A DNA stretch of 64,000 nt from Gelatiniphilus marinus (GTDB lineage: Bacteria > Bacteroidota > Bacteroidia > Flavobacteriales > Flavobacteriaceae), in the NCBI RefSeq assembly GCF_042678305.1, contig NZ_JBHUDT010000001.1, one strand, 5' to 3'. Shown here one piece after another: positions 23,383-32,503 of the stretch. Made by a program: the position numbers and the translations under genes. Each line of letters begins with the position of its first letter. Position 1 is the first letter of the stretch. The notes beneath the pieces are model-generated. The model was given only the letters and a program-made list of their open reading frames with translations. It was not told the origin of the DNA and searched no databases.

Positions 23383-24522
23383 CTATTTTACTAAAGAAGC
23401 TTTCACATCTTTTATAGCTTCTAAATATTCATCGGTTAACGTTGGCCCATCAAAAAAGGTAACGCCTTTTGCACCGTTGTCCTTGGCATACATAATGGCT
23501 TGTTTCAACTCGTCAACCGATTTAAAATCTGGCATATAAATACCCGTATTTATCACGATGCCCTCATCTTTTACATCGGTTACGCCTTGTTTGGTTGCGT
23601 AACCGATCCAATCGATTTCTTCGTTGTAAAATCCGTGGTAAATCATCGGGTAAACCTCATCGATATCCCATTTGTCCCAACGTTGGCGCACCATGTGGTC
23701 TGCCATTTCCGGATACGGAAATACCGCCGCCGTTAACAGTTTATTATGGTCGTGCACAATTTTATAAGCATCGTTAACCAAAGCTCTAATGGCGTTTAAT
23801 CGGAAGTTTTTCCACTCCATATCGATGGCCGTGTTTTTACTTTCCCGTGGGTTTTTATGATGGATTTTTTCGAAGGCATTTACACATTCATCACAATAAC
23901 AAAAATCGTACTCTGCCATTTCGGTATCTTGAACCAAATTGTATTTTGGCAATAATCCGATAGGTAAAAATATGTCCGGAAAACGAATATAATCTAAATG
24001 CACACTTTCCACATCTTCAACTTTTGCCAACCCTTCAACCAAACCTAATATATGGTTTCTAGATTCTTCGCGTGTTGGGCACAACCATTGGTAATAGCCC
24101 ACATAAGGGCGCGTATCGTGGCACGATTTTCCATCGCGACTCACTTGGTACCATTCCGGATGCTTTAGCGCTTCTTTATCTCCCGGTCTGTTTACAGCCA
24201 TTATCCACGCGTGCACTTTTAAACCTTCGGCTTTTGCAATGGGCACCAAACGCTCTAATTCCTTGGGGTCTGTACCCGTATTTATTAGAAGTTCATCAAT
24301 GCCACCAGCCTTGTAACGTTTGAATTCCTTGGCATAATCGGCGTTGGATTTGTTTTTGTTTGAAGTGATCCAAGTGCCAAATTCGAATGCAGATTCATTT
24401 GTATTTATAGCAGTTTGTTCTTTGGAAATATCAGCTGAATGATCATGTTTTTTTTCATTTTGATTACATGCCAAAAGCATACCTAAAATTGTAAAAATAA
24501 AAGAGAGCCGTAATGTTTTCAT
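23383..24522 (-). CDS. GHL10-like putative glycoside hydrolase lipoprotein
   Basis: A 379-residue lipoprotein (GMLLAC, Cys19) with a TIM-barrel glycosidase-like sequence: EFGTWITSNKNKSNADYAKE, VHAWIMAVNRPG, VESVHLDYIRFPD, CYCDECVNAFEK, LTAAVFPYPEMAD, VYPMIYHGFYN and GVTFFDGPTLTDEY. The HLDYIRFP block is characteristic of the GHL10/DUF187-type families related to GH10/GH13-like barrels. Activity is not established; a role in peptidoglycan or glycan cleavage is possible. It is separated by 32 bp from the GH18 gene and probably shares its transcript. A duplicate of its last 38 codons lies at 22258-22374. Confidence 0.75.
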   Translation of the reverse strand: MKTLRLSFIFTILGMLLACNQNEKKHDHSADISKEQTAINTNESAFEFGTWITSNKNKSNADYAKEFKRYKAGGIDELLINTGTDPKELERLVPIAKAEGLKVHAWIMAVNRPGDKEALKHPEWYQVSRDGKSCHDTRPYVGYYQWLCPTREESRNHILGLVEGLAKVEDVESVHLDYIRFPDIFLPIGLLPKYNLVQDTEMAEYDFCYCDECVNAFEKIHHKNPRESKNTAIDMEWKNFRLNAIRALVNDAYKIVHDHNKLLTAAVFPYPEMADHMVRQRWDKWDIDEVYPMIYHGFYNEEIDWIGYATKQGVTDVKDEGIVINTGIYMPDFKSVDELKQAIMYAKDNGAKGVTFFDGPTLTDEYLEAIKDVKASLVK

Positions 24523-24554
24523 TTGAATGAAGGTTTAAATTTATAAAGATACGC

Positions 24555-25706
24555 TTATTTCAAATTATTATAGAGCGTGTTAAGCAACTCTTGATCTTTA
24601 TCGAGGCTATACTCCCAAAACATGGCGCCTCCCATACCTTTTTGTTTTATGTAATTAGCTTTTAATTCAATCTCTTTTGGAGTTTCCCAAGAGATAAAAA
24701 TACTATCGGTAGCATTCCATAAATAGGATGCTTTTGCAGATTCATCATAGCCTTTTTTGTAGTTGCCAGATTTTATTTTTTCTACAATATCCCAATAGGC
24801 CACGATTATGCCACCTTGGTTGGCGGGTTCGTATAAACCGTCTTTTGCAGAACTTACTTGGTCCCATTGCCTGCCGTAAAACGGAATGCCCATGACCAAT
24901 TTATCGGCAGGAACACCCGCTTTTATATGTCTTTCAACAGCTTGCACACCGCTGTTTACATCGTATTTATCTTTTCCCGATGGATGCAAATTCGCATGAT
25001 GCCCCGTTTGGTGCATCCAGCCATTAAAATAATCGTAGCACATAATATTGATGAAATCGAGGTGCTTGTGGGCCTCTCCCAAATCGGTATTATCAATATA
25101 GGCTTGGTCTGCGCCTGTGGCAATGGTTAGCAAATAATGGGTGTTGTCTTTTTTGCCTTGGACATCTAAAGCTTCGCGAATAGTTTTTAAAAGCAAAGTA
25201 AAATTATCTTTATCAGACGGACGGAAAATATTATCTTCTGCACGCTGCCCCGGATATTCCCAATCTAAATCTACACCATCAAAACCATGTTTTTTCAACA
25301 AATCGACACAACTTTGTGCGAACTTTTTTCTTGAAGATTCAAAAGCTGCCATGGTTGAAAATTGATCGGACCACACCCAACCACCTACAGAATACAGCAC
25401 TTTTAAATCTGGATTTTGTTTTTTAAGACCGATTAAAGTGGCAATTTTTGCAGCATCGGTTTCTAGCTCGAATGCCGCTTTGCCCTCCACAATATTTGCA
25501 AAAGCAAAATTGATATGCGTGAGTTTTGTAGCATCGATTTTTGAAAAATCGTAATCTTCGTAGCCGGCGGCGTAACCGATTATCTTATAGTTTTCGTTGG
25601 ATTTATTTTTGGTGGATTCAACCTTTTTTGAAACTGGTTTTTTTTCGGTTTCGTTGGCACATGCGAAAAATAGCAGGGCTAAAATTAGGTATGTAAACTG
25701 TTTCAT
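24555..25706 (-). CDS. GH18 lipoprotein (chitinase or endo-beta-N-acetylglucosaminidase)
   Basis: A 383-residue lipoprotein (LLFFAC, Cys16). The GH18 barrel is complete: KIIGYAAGYEDY, THINFAFANI, LYSVGGWVWSDQF (SxGG, 104-116), the catalytic GFDGVDLDWEYPG with acid Glu150, FINIMCYDYFNGWM, VMGIPFYGRQW and GGAMFWEYSLD. The DGxDxDWE motif and the insertion domain around the YGRQW region are chitinase-like, so chito-oligosaccharide cleavage is possible. In this locus an endo-beta-N-acetylglucosaminidase that cuts between the two core GlcNAc residues is the attractive alternative. It lies 5 bp after the CBM9-like gene. Confidence 0.9.
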   Translation of the reverse strand: MKQFTYLILALLFFACANETEKKPVSKKVESTKNKSNENYKIIGYAAGYEDYDFSKIDATKLTHINFAFANIVEGKAAFELETDAAKIATLIGLKKQNPDLKVLYSVGGWVWSDQFSTMAAFESSRKKFAQSCVDLLKKHGFDGVDLDWEYPGQRAEDNIFRPSDKDNFTLLLKTIREALDVQGKKDNTHYLLTIATGADQAYIDNTDLGEAHKHLDFINIMCYDYFNGWMHQTGHHANLHPSGKDKYDVNSGVQAVERHIKAGVPADKLVMGIPFYGRQWDQVSSAKDGLYEPANQGGIIVAYWDIVEKIKSGNYKKGYDESAKASYLWNATDSIFISWETPKEIELKANYIKQKGMGGAMFWEYSLDKDQELLNTLYNNLK

Positions 25707-25711
25707 CTTTT

Positions 25712-26785
25712 TTATTTTTTAATAAAAGCGCCATCTTCTTTTACAACTAACAACTTGTTTGAAAACGGGCTTTTCGCTGAAATGGTCCATCCGAAACTGT
25801 GGTTTTCAATGGTTGGATCTATTTCTTTATTGAGGATAATTATTTTGGATGTAGTTAAATCTTCGATACGTTTTGCCGATGTTTTATGGGTTTTATGGTA
25901 CGCTTTATTGGCACGAAAAAGCTCGTACAATTTCCATTTGATTTTTTCATCTTTCGGGATTTCAAAAGCTACAAGGCTACCAACTTCTTCAGAAGAAAAA
26001 TACACGTAGCCCCATTTTTCGGGTTCGTGCATATTAATTACACCTTGTGGCGACCACACCCAATTGTATTCGGGTAAAAACTTACCGTTTTCATCTGTTT
26101 TACGAGCATATTTGCCATTTGTTATTTCGTGATCCCAATTCACTCTTGAAAAATTAACTCGATAAAATTGATCCCTTGGCACATTATCTTGATGGTAAGC
26201 GGTACGTAGATCTTTAAACGGAATGGCGATTTCCAACGTCCAACTTTTATCGATATCATTTGGATTGTTTAGTGTGCCATTAACGGTTACGGCCGATTTT
26301 AAACCCGTAAAGTTCCAATCGTTTAGCGCTACATTATTGGCTTCTCTATAGGGTTTATTAATAAACAAATCCCAAACCGTGTTAAGTGCATTAATTTCTA
26401 ATTCGTAATAATTATGGGTGTCGCCGTTAGTATCTATAAAAACCTCAAAATCGTTGTTAAAAAAAACTATGGCATCGCGTTCGGTAATATCGCCCCAAAC
26501 GTGTGGTTCTTTCATTTTGGCCAAAATGTAATAGTAGTTTTCATCCCAAAGCATTTTTACATTGGTTTGGTATTTTGGTGTTTTAATACCTTCAATATCA
26601 ACAAAATCAGTCGTCCATTTTGCTTTTTCCCAAACCGTTTCATCAGCTTTACCATCAATGGTTATAACTTCTGAGGTTTTATAGGCGACGTACGTTTTTG
26701 GAATAGTTTCTTTGTTTTGTTGCGCATAACTTAGCATTGAACAACAACCCATAATTATCGTTAAAAAATTAAATTTTATTTTCAT
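25712..26785 (-). CDS. Secreted CBM9-like (DUF1083-type) carbohydrate-binding protein
   Basis: The ATG at 26785 gives a signal peptide (MKIKFNFLTIIMGCCSMLSYAQ); an earlier codon adds only six residues. The mature 357-residue protein has a CBM9-like domain (about 30-225) with ITIDGKADETVWEKAKWT, VKMLWDENYYYILAKM, NDFEVFIDTNGDTHNYYE and WTLEIAIPFKDL, a layout common in Bacteroidota proteins of glycan loci. The C-terminal 100 residues have no recognised fold. No catalytic motif is seen. It is likely a periplasmic or surface glycan-binding protein, and is co-transcribed with the GH18 (5 bp) and probably the GH130 (49 bp upstream). Confidence 0.8.
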   Translation of the reverse strand: MKIKFNFLTIIMGCCSMLSYAQQNKETIPKTYVAYKTSEVITIDGKADETVWEKAKWTTDFVDIEGIKTPKYQTNVKMLWDENYYYILAKMKEPHVWGDITERDAIVFFNNDFEVFIDTNGDTHNYYELEINALNTVWDLFINKPYREANNVALNDWNFTGLKSAVTVNGTLNNPNDIDKSWTLEIAIPFKDLRTAYHQDNVPRDQFYRVNFSRVNWDHEITNGKYARKTDENGKFLPEYNWVWSPQGVINMHEPEKWGYVYFSSEEVGSLVAFEIPKDEKIKWKLYELFRANKAYHKTHKTSAKRIEDLTTSKIIILNKEIDPTIENHSFGWTISAKSPFSNKLLVVKEDGAFIKK

Positions 26786-26834
26786 TTTAAAAACTTTAGG
26801 CACTTTTAACTTTAAATACTACACGTACTTTTTT

Positions 26835-27806
26835 CTACAAACTATTGTTTTTTGTAAACTGAATCACTTCGCTTAATTTCCCGTAAGCTAAACCAACAAC
26901 GGTATCGGCAGCTCCATAATAAATGGCCAGTTTATCTTCTTTTTCATCATGCAAAGCGGCACAAGGAAACACCACGTTTGGCACATCGCCCATCATTTCG
27001 TATGGTGCTGCTGGCCCTAATAAATAGGGTTGCGTTCTAAATTTTACTTTATCGGGTTCGTTTTCATCCAACAATGCGGCGCCCATAGCATAGCGAAATC
27101 CGTTGCAGGTTGTAATAACCCCATGGTATATCATTAACCAACCTTCTTTTGTTAAAATAGGTATTGGGCCTGCACCAATTTTTGTGCATTGCCACGCGCT
27201 ATCTTCAAAGTTTGTTGCCTTCATCACGCAGCGGTGTTCGCCCCAATATTTCATGTCTGGGCTGTAACTGATGTAAATATCGCCAAATGGTGTGTGTCCA
27301 TTATCGCTTGGGCGGCTTAACATGGCATATTTTCCGTTTATTTTCTGAGGAAATAAAACTCCATTTCTATTAAATGGCAAAAAAGCATTTTCGCACTGGA
27401 AAAATTCCTTAAAATCGAAAGTGTATCCAATACCAATAGTTGGCCCGTGGTAACCGTTACACCAGGTAATCCAATAACGGTCTTCAATAAATACCACCCG
27501 TGGGTCGTATTTATAGTCCGATTCAATCATATCGGTATTTCCCGCTTGCATTTTAATAGGCTCGTGATTGATTTCCCAATCTATACCGTTTTTACTAAAG
27601 CCCGCAAAAATATTCATCTGCACCGCTTTATTATCACACCTAAAAACACCTGCATAACCATCTTTAAAAGGCACAACGGCACTATTAAATATACTGTTGG
27701 ATGTTGGAATATCGTATCTTCCAATTATGGGGTTGGCTGTATGTCGCCATAAAATATCGTTACAATCTTGGGGTTTATCTTGCCAAGGAAAGGATCTGTT
27801 TTGCAT
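26835..27806 (-). CDS. GH130 mannoside phosphorylase, probably Man-beta-1,4-GlcNAc phosphorylase
   Basis: A 323-residue protein without a signal peptide, thus cytoplasmic. GH130 hallmarks are NSIFNSAVVPFKDGYAGVFR, SDYKYDPRVV (Asp101, catalytic acid), FNRNGVLFP and AMLSRPSDNGHTPFG (phosphate-binding Arg and His). GH130 enzymes phosphorolyse beta-mannosides to mannose-1-phosphate. The family includes enzymes acting on Man-beta-1,4-GlcNAc from the N-glycan core, and this is the best fit beside PNGase F and GH92 genes. Mannosylglucose phosphorylase is the alternative. It is 110 bp downstream of the symporter, which would deliver the disaccharide or short core to it. Confidence 0.92.
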   Translation of the reverse strand: MQNRSFPWQDKPQDCNDILWRHTANPIIGRYDIPTSNSIFNSAVVPFKDGYAGVFRCDNKAVQMNIFAGFSKNGIDWEINHEPIKMQAGNTDMIESDYKYDPRVVFIEDRYWITWCNGYHGPTIGIGYTFDFKEFFQCENAFLPFNRNGVLFPQKINGKYAMLSRPSDNGHTPFGDIYISYSPDMKYWGEHRCVMKATNFEDSAWQCTKIGAGPIPILTKEGWLMIYHGVITTCNGFRYAMGAALLDENEPDKVKFRTQPYLLGPAAPYEMMGDVPNVVFPCAALHDEKEDKLAIYYGAADTVVGLAYGKLSEVIQFTKNNSL

Positions 27807-27916
27807 GCTATATTTTTATTATTAATTAATTTTTTTTTTGAATGTATTGTTATATTTAAATCGTTTTTTTTTATTCTGAAATATGAAAAATCTCGAACTG
27901 AAAAATATTCTATGTT

Positions 27917-29794
27917 CTAATCTTTATATTTTTTTACTTTATCTAACCAAGTAAATTTTAATATTATTGAAGTAATTACAAAAACCAATAATGCCCAAAG
28001 TGTACTTTGGTAGTCTCTTATCATAAGATAAATAGGCAATACAATCATACTGGATTGCCAGATGATACCAATAATACAGTTTAGCATATCACTTATAAAA
28101 CCATTATTTTTTGTAAACGATTCGTCTTCTTTTTTAAGAGCTTTATATACAGGGTTCCACCAACCCCAAGGTCTTACATTGCCGTAAAAACTTTTTAAGG
28201 TTTCCATATTTGTTGCCGGGGTAAACCACGTACCTAAAAACGAGCCTAATAACGACACAAAAAATATGATTGGAAATATATAAATAGCTGGTATTTGTGC
28301 TAAATCGTGCAGCCATGTGCCTGCATCAATATTAGCCTTATTTTGATCTAATAAAAACTGAAGTGTGGCAATAATTAAACCTGCTAACATACCCCAAAAA
28401 TAACCCCAACCGTTAAACCGCCACCAAATCCATTTTAAAAAATTTGCAGCTACATAACCACCGTAAAGCGCACTGGTTATCCACAGTGTTAAAGAGTTTA
28501 TAGAATCTGCGAAAAACCCCATAACAACACCAACAATTACCAAAGCAAACGATGCCAAATGACTCGCTTTTATATAATGTTTTGGAGATGCTTCGGGTTT
28601 AAAATACTTTTTATAAATATCGTTTACAATATAAGCTGGCCCCGAATTTACAAATGCTGAAAAGGTGGACATAAATGCCGCCAAAAGACCTGCTAACAAC
28701 AAGCCTTTTACACCAACTGGCACATGAAAATTAATAACTTTTGGAAGAATAATTTCTAAATCGTTAGACCCTATACTTTGTAATGTACTCATTTCTGGCG
28801 TTAAAAAAACCAAGCCAATAACCACAATACCACCTATTAATAAATAACGCGGAATAAAAAGCACCAAGTTGGTAAAACCACTCATATAAGCAGCTTCTTT
28901 AACGGTGCGCGTTGATAAAATACGCTGCATATCGTAACTTGGTGTTGGGCCTGCAATGCTTGCAAAAACACCTTTAAATAAAGACATGCCAATAAAAGCG
29001 CCAAACATTTTATAACCTTGGGAATCTATTAAATCGTTAAAGGCGTTTAGTTTACCATCCCAGAAACCTTCAAGTTCCATCCCAAATGCCAAAGACCCCC
29101 ATTCTGCCGGAATCACTGCTGCTATTTGTGCATCGGTAATGGTTACAAACGCATAAATAGCCACCAAAACACCTGCTAAAACCATGATGCCATATTGTAA
29201 AACCTCAGTGGCAACCACCGAAAACATTCCGCCTTTTATGGTGTAAATGGTGGTTAGAAAAATAATGATTAATGCATAGCTTTGTTCGGATAGTAATAAT
29301 GTGCTATCGCCCATACTAAGCGTTAAATCCCAAGGTAAAATAATGGTCATAAATTTACCAACGCCTTCAAAAAAATAGGCAATAAAACCAATGGATGCCA
29401 CAATGGCAAAAACAGCGACTATTAGATGCGATGCTCTACCGGCTTTACCATCGCCAAATCGTGTTAAAATCCACTCGGAACCCGTCATAATATTCGAGCG
29501 GCGAATCCAAACGGCAAGAAAAATCATAATGAAAATTTGATTCCAAATGGGCCAAATCCACATAAACATAAAGCTTTTTGCGCCGTATAAAAAGAGGATG
29601 CCCACCATCCACGCGGTGCCGGAAACATCGAACATTCCCGAACCATTACTCAATCCTAAATAATACCATTTTATACTGTTGCCGCCTAAAAAATAAGAAT
29701 CTAAACCTTTTGAGGCTTTTTTAGAAATCCAAATTCCTACACCTAAAGTTAATACAATATAAATTACAATTATTGATACATCAATGATATCCAT
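27917..29794 (-). CDS. Sodium:solute symporter (SSS family) sugar transporter
   Basis: A 625-residue integral membrane protein with about 14 hydrophobic segments and the SSS layout: IDVSIIVIYIVLTLGVGIW, the family block SKGLDSYFLGGNSIKWY, SNGSGMFDVSGTAWMVG and GLLLAGLLAAFMSTFSAFVNSG. In Bacteroidota such symporters in glycan loci carry mono- or disaccharides across the inner membrane. Here the most likely cargo is Man-GlcNAc, mannose or GlcNAc. It is the only obvious transporter of the locus. It lies between GH92 copy D (27 bp) and the GH130 gene (110 bp). Substrate is inferred from context only. Confidence 0.9.
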   Translation of the reverse strand: MDIIDVSIIVIYIVLTLGVGIWISKKASKGLDSYFLGGNSIKWYYLGLSNGSGMFDVSGTAWMVGILFLYGAKSFMFMWIWPIWNQIFIMIFLAVWIRRSNIMTGSEWILTRFGDGKAGRASHLIVAVFAIVASIGFIAYFFEGVGKFMTIILPWDLTLSMGDSTLLLSEQSYALIIIFLTTIYTIKGGMFSVVATEVLQYGIMVLAGVLVAIYAFVTITDAQIAAVIPAEWGSLAFGMELEGFWDGKLNAFNDLIDSQGYKMFGAFIGMSLFKGVFASIAGPTPSYDMQRILSTRTVKEAAYMSGFTNLVLFIPRYLLIGGIVVIGLVFLTPEMSTLQSIGSNDLEIILPKVINFHVPVGVKGLLLAGLLAAFMSTFSAFVNSGPAYIVNDIYKKYFKPEASPKHYIKASHLASFALVIVGVVMGFFADSINSLTLWITSALYGGYVAANFLKWIWWRFNGWGYFWGMLAGLIIATLQFLLDQNKANIDAGTWLHDLAQIPAIYIFPIIFFVSLLGSFLGTWFTPATNMETLKSFYGNVRPWGWWNPVYKALKKEDESFTKNNGFISDMLNCIIGIIWQSSMIVLPIYLMIRDYQSTLWALLVFVITSIILKFTWLDKVKKYKD

Positions 29795-29821
29795 TTAAGA
29801 TTGGTTGTTATTGGTTAGTTT

Positions 29822-32071
29822 TTAGTTATTGGCCGTTCCCCAGTTTTTATTGGGCTGGCTCCCCATAACAAAATGCAGCGTACCGCCTTCTATAATTTGT
29901 TTGTGAGAAATAGACGTTTGGTTAAAATCTTCGCCGTTTAAGGTTGCCGATTGTATGTAAATATTTTTATCTGAAACATTTTCGGCTTCAATTGTAAACG
30001 ATTTTCCTTCGGAAAGATTAATGCTTGCTTTTTCGAAAATCGGGCTTCCAATTTCGTATTCCGCGGAAGCGGGATTCATTGGGTACAATCCAATAGAACT
30101 TAAAGCATACCACGCAGACATTTGTCCGCAATCCTCATTACCGCTCAATCCGTTTGGTGTGGTGTTGTACTGCGTATCCATAATATGGCGTGCCCAATAT
30201 TGTGTGCGCCAAGGTTGATTGGCATGATTAAACATGTAAGCAATATGATGACTCGGCTCGTTACCATGGGCGTATTGCCCGATAAGCCCTGTTATGTCTG
30301 CTGAAATATTATCTCCGGTAATTTCAGAGCTTTCGGTAAACAGTTGTTCTAAACGGTTTGTAAAAGTATCGCCACCACCGTGTAGGGTAATTAAATCATC
30401 TACCGCATGTGGGACAAACCAACTGTGTTGCCACGCGTTACCTTCGGTATAATCGGTTTGTTCCCGGTGGTTGGAGTGTTTGGGGTCGAAGGGTTCGTTC
30501 CAAGATTTACCATCTTCAGATTTACCCCGCATAAATCCTGTTTTGTTATCAAATAAATACTCGTATGCTTTTGAGCGATTCGAGAAAAATTCATGATCTT
30601 CTGTTTTACCTAAAGCTTTCGCCATTTGCGCCACACACCAATCGTTGTAAGCATATTCTAAAGTAATGGTAACCGATTCGTCTATTAAATTATACGGAAT
30701 GTACCCGTGTTTTTTGTAATGATCTAATCCGCGCTCGTCTTGCATCATCGTGGTTTTCATGGCTTCAAAAGCTTTTTCGGCATCGAAACCACGAATGCCT
30801 TTTAGGTAAGCTTCAACAATTACGGGGATGGAATGGTAGCCCGTCATCGTATTGGTTTCATTGGCATAAAGCGTCCAAACCGGTAATATTTTTCTGGTTT
30901 CGTAATACGCCAACATGCTATTAATCATGTCTGAAACTCGGTTGGGTTCAATTAAAGTTAAAAGCGGATGTTCGGCTCGAAAGGTGTCCCAAAGTGATAG
31001 TGTTGAATATGCGATATAATTTTCAGCAGTAACAATTTCGTCGTTCTCTTTTCTGAATTGTCCGTTTTTATCGCTAAAAGTTACCGGTGCTACTTGAGCG
31101 TGGTACATGGCGGTGTAAAATATGGTTTTTAAAGAATCGATTGGGGTTTCGACTTCTATTTTTGTTAAAGCTTTTTCCCAAGTTTTTTCAGCATCAGCTT
31201 TAACCGTATCGAAATTAAAATCGCCCGCTTCTAAATTGTCTTTAGCGTTTTCAATACTTACGGAAGAGAGTGCTACTTTGGTGAATAATTCTGATGAATC
31301 TTGAGCATCAAAAAATAATTGAGCTGATGTTTTTATACCTTCGGAAGATGTCTCTTCAACTCTATTTCCATCGGTATAAATATGATGCTTTGTTATGGGT
31401 TTTGAAAACTTAGCGACAAAAAACACTTTTTGGTTTGCTGCCCAACCTTTGCTGAATCTATATCCGCTAATGGTATATTCGTCTTCAATAGTAATTGAGG
31501 TTTGTAGCGCTTTGTCCCAATTAATGGCAAATCCTAAATCGATAACCACAGACTGTGTATCGTTTTTTGCAAAAGTGTATTTATGGTAAGCGGTTCGTAA
31601 GGCTGTTGTTAGCTCTACGTTTACATTATGGTCTTCTAAAAACACTTGATAATAGCCCGGTGATGCTTTTTCGTTTTTATGGCTGTACTTGGATTTATAA
31701 TGTAAAGAATCGCGCGATAGTGGCGTTGGCGACAAATCGACTTCTTTGTTTATAGGCATAAACAGTATATCTGCCAAATCGCCAATACCCGTTCCGCTTA
31801 ATGCTAAATGGCTAAAACCAACAGCGATAGAATCTGAATAATGATAGCCCGAGCACCAATCCCAGGCGCTAATACCATTAACCGGTGTTACCTGCAACAT
31901 GCCAAAAGGCACAGTTGCCCCCGGATAGGTATGCCCATGGCCACCCGTACCTATAAATGGATCGACAAAAGCGGTGTTTTTTAATTTGTTTTGTGCTGGC
32001 TTTCTATCTTCTTTTTTACAAGAAATAAAAGCTATTAAAACAAGAATGATAAGCGTGTATTTTTTTAACAT
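29822..32071 (-). CDS. GH92 alpha-mannosidase lipoprotein (copy D)
   Basis: A 749-residue lipoprotein (IAFISC, Cys18). Landmarks are FVDPFIGTGGHGHTYPGA, GFSHLALSGTGIGDLAD, LWDTFRAEHPLL (360-371), YTEGNAWQHSWFVPH (541-555; Glu543 the likely acid), AHGNEPSHHIAYMFN and GLSGNEDCGQMSAWY (641-655). The HD usually following WFVP is HA here. Its signatures match copy C rather than copies A and B, so an alpha-1,2 or alpha-1,3 preference is plausible. It appears to be the first gene of the left transcription unit, since 432 bp of non-coding DNA lies upstream. Confidence 0.95.
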   Translation of the reverse strand: MLKKYTLIILVLIAFISCKKEDRKPAQNKLKNTAFVDPFIGTGGHGHTYPGATVPFGMLQVTPVNGISAWDWCSGYHYSDSIAVGFSHLALSGTGIGDLADILFMPINKEVDLSPTPLSRDSLHYKSKYSHKNEKASPGYYQVFLEDHNVNVELTTALRTAYHKYTFAKNDTQSVVIDLGFAINWDKALQTSITIEDEYTISGYRFSKGWAANQKVFFVAKFSKPITKHHIYTDGNRVEETSSEGIKTSAQLFFDAQDSSELFTKVALSSVSIENAKDNLEAGDFNFDTVKADAEKTWEKALTKIEVETPIDSLKTIFYTAMYHAQVAPVTFSDKNGQFRKENDEIVTAENYIAYSTLSLWDTFRAEHPLLTLIEPNRVSDMINSMLAYYETRKILPVWTLYANETNTMTGYHSIPVIVEAYLKGIRGFDAEKAFEAMKTTMMQDERGLDHYKKHGYIPYNLIDESVTITLEYAYNDWCVAQMAKALGKTEDHEFFSNRSKAYEYLFDNKTGFMRGKSEDGKSWNEPFDPKHSNHREQTDYTEGNAWQHSWFVPHAVDDLITLHGGGDTFTNRLEQLFTESSEITGDNISADITGLIGQYAHGNEPSHHIAYMFNHANQPWRTQYWARHIMDTQYNTTPNGLSGNEDCGQMSAWYALSSIGLYPMNPASAEYEIGSPIFEKASINLSEGKSFTIEAENVSDKNIYIQSATLNGEDFNQTSISHKQIIEGGTLHFVMGSQPNKNWGTANN

Positions 32072-32503
32072 TTTAAATCGTATTTTTTAATTAAATAAAT
32101 ATCTTCAATTTTAAGTTAGCGGTTAAGTATTTTAGACTAATAACAGCGTAGCATAGCTAAACAACAAAATCAATCGGTCTTTTTTTATCTTAATAAACAC
32201 ATATTATGGGTTCATTTTTTTGGGACTGTTTTTGAAAAAAAATATGTCTTTAATTTTTTACAATATAACTAAAACTTCTAACAAAATAATTTAAAAAAAA
32301 CCTTAAATTTAATACGTTTTAGGCAAAAAAAGTATTGGTTGTAGTTTGATTATTAGTAGATTTTAAGTAAATGTATTCTTAATTTTGTATTGTAGTTTAT
32401 GATTATATTTTGAGTTAGTCGCCATAATTTAATCAAATTAATTATGAGTTTTTTATGTAGTTTTTAAAGGGCAAAAAACAAGTAGATTTTTTGCCCTTTA
32501 TTT
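32072..32503. other. 432-bp non-coding stretch between the two halves of the locus
   Basis: Very AT-rich. It ends with a strong hairpin (32466-32499) just beyond the EEP copy 2 gene. The remaining 390 bp should contain the promoter of the GH92 copy D unit, but I found no exact TAnnTTTG box on the minus strand. This suggests an activator-dependent or degenerate promoter. Confidence 0.7.
32466..32499 (-). terminator. Hairpin terminator after EEP copy 2
   Basis: A perfect 13-bp inverted repeat, AAAGGGCAAAAAA / TTTTTTGCCCTTT, with an 8-nt loop. It lies 4 bp downstream of the EEP gene stop. It likely ends the right-hand transcription unit and separates it from the GH92 copy D unit. The minus strand lacks a long U-run after the stem. 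Confidence 0.65.

Noticed and set aside
32072..32460. A small gene or RNA in the 432-bp gap
   Set aside because: Strongly AT-rich with many stops, and no structure beyond the terminator hairpin.
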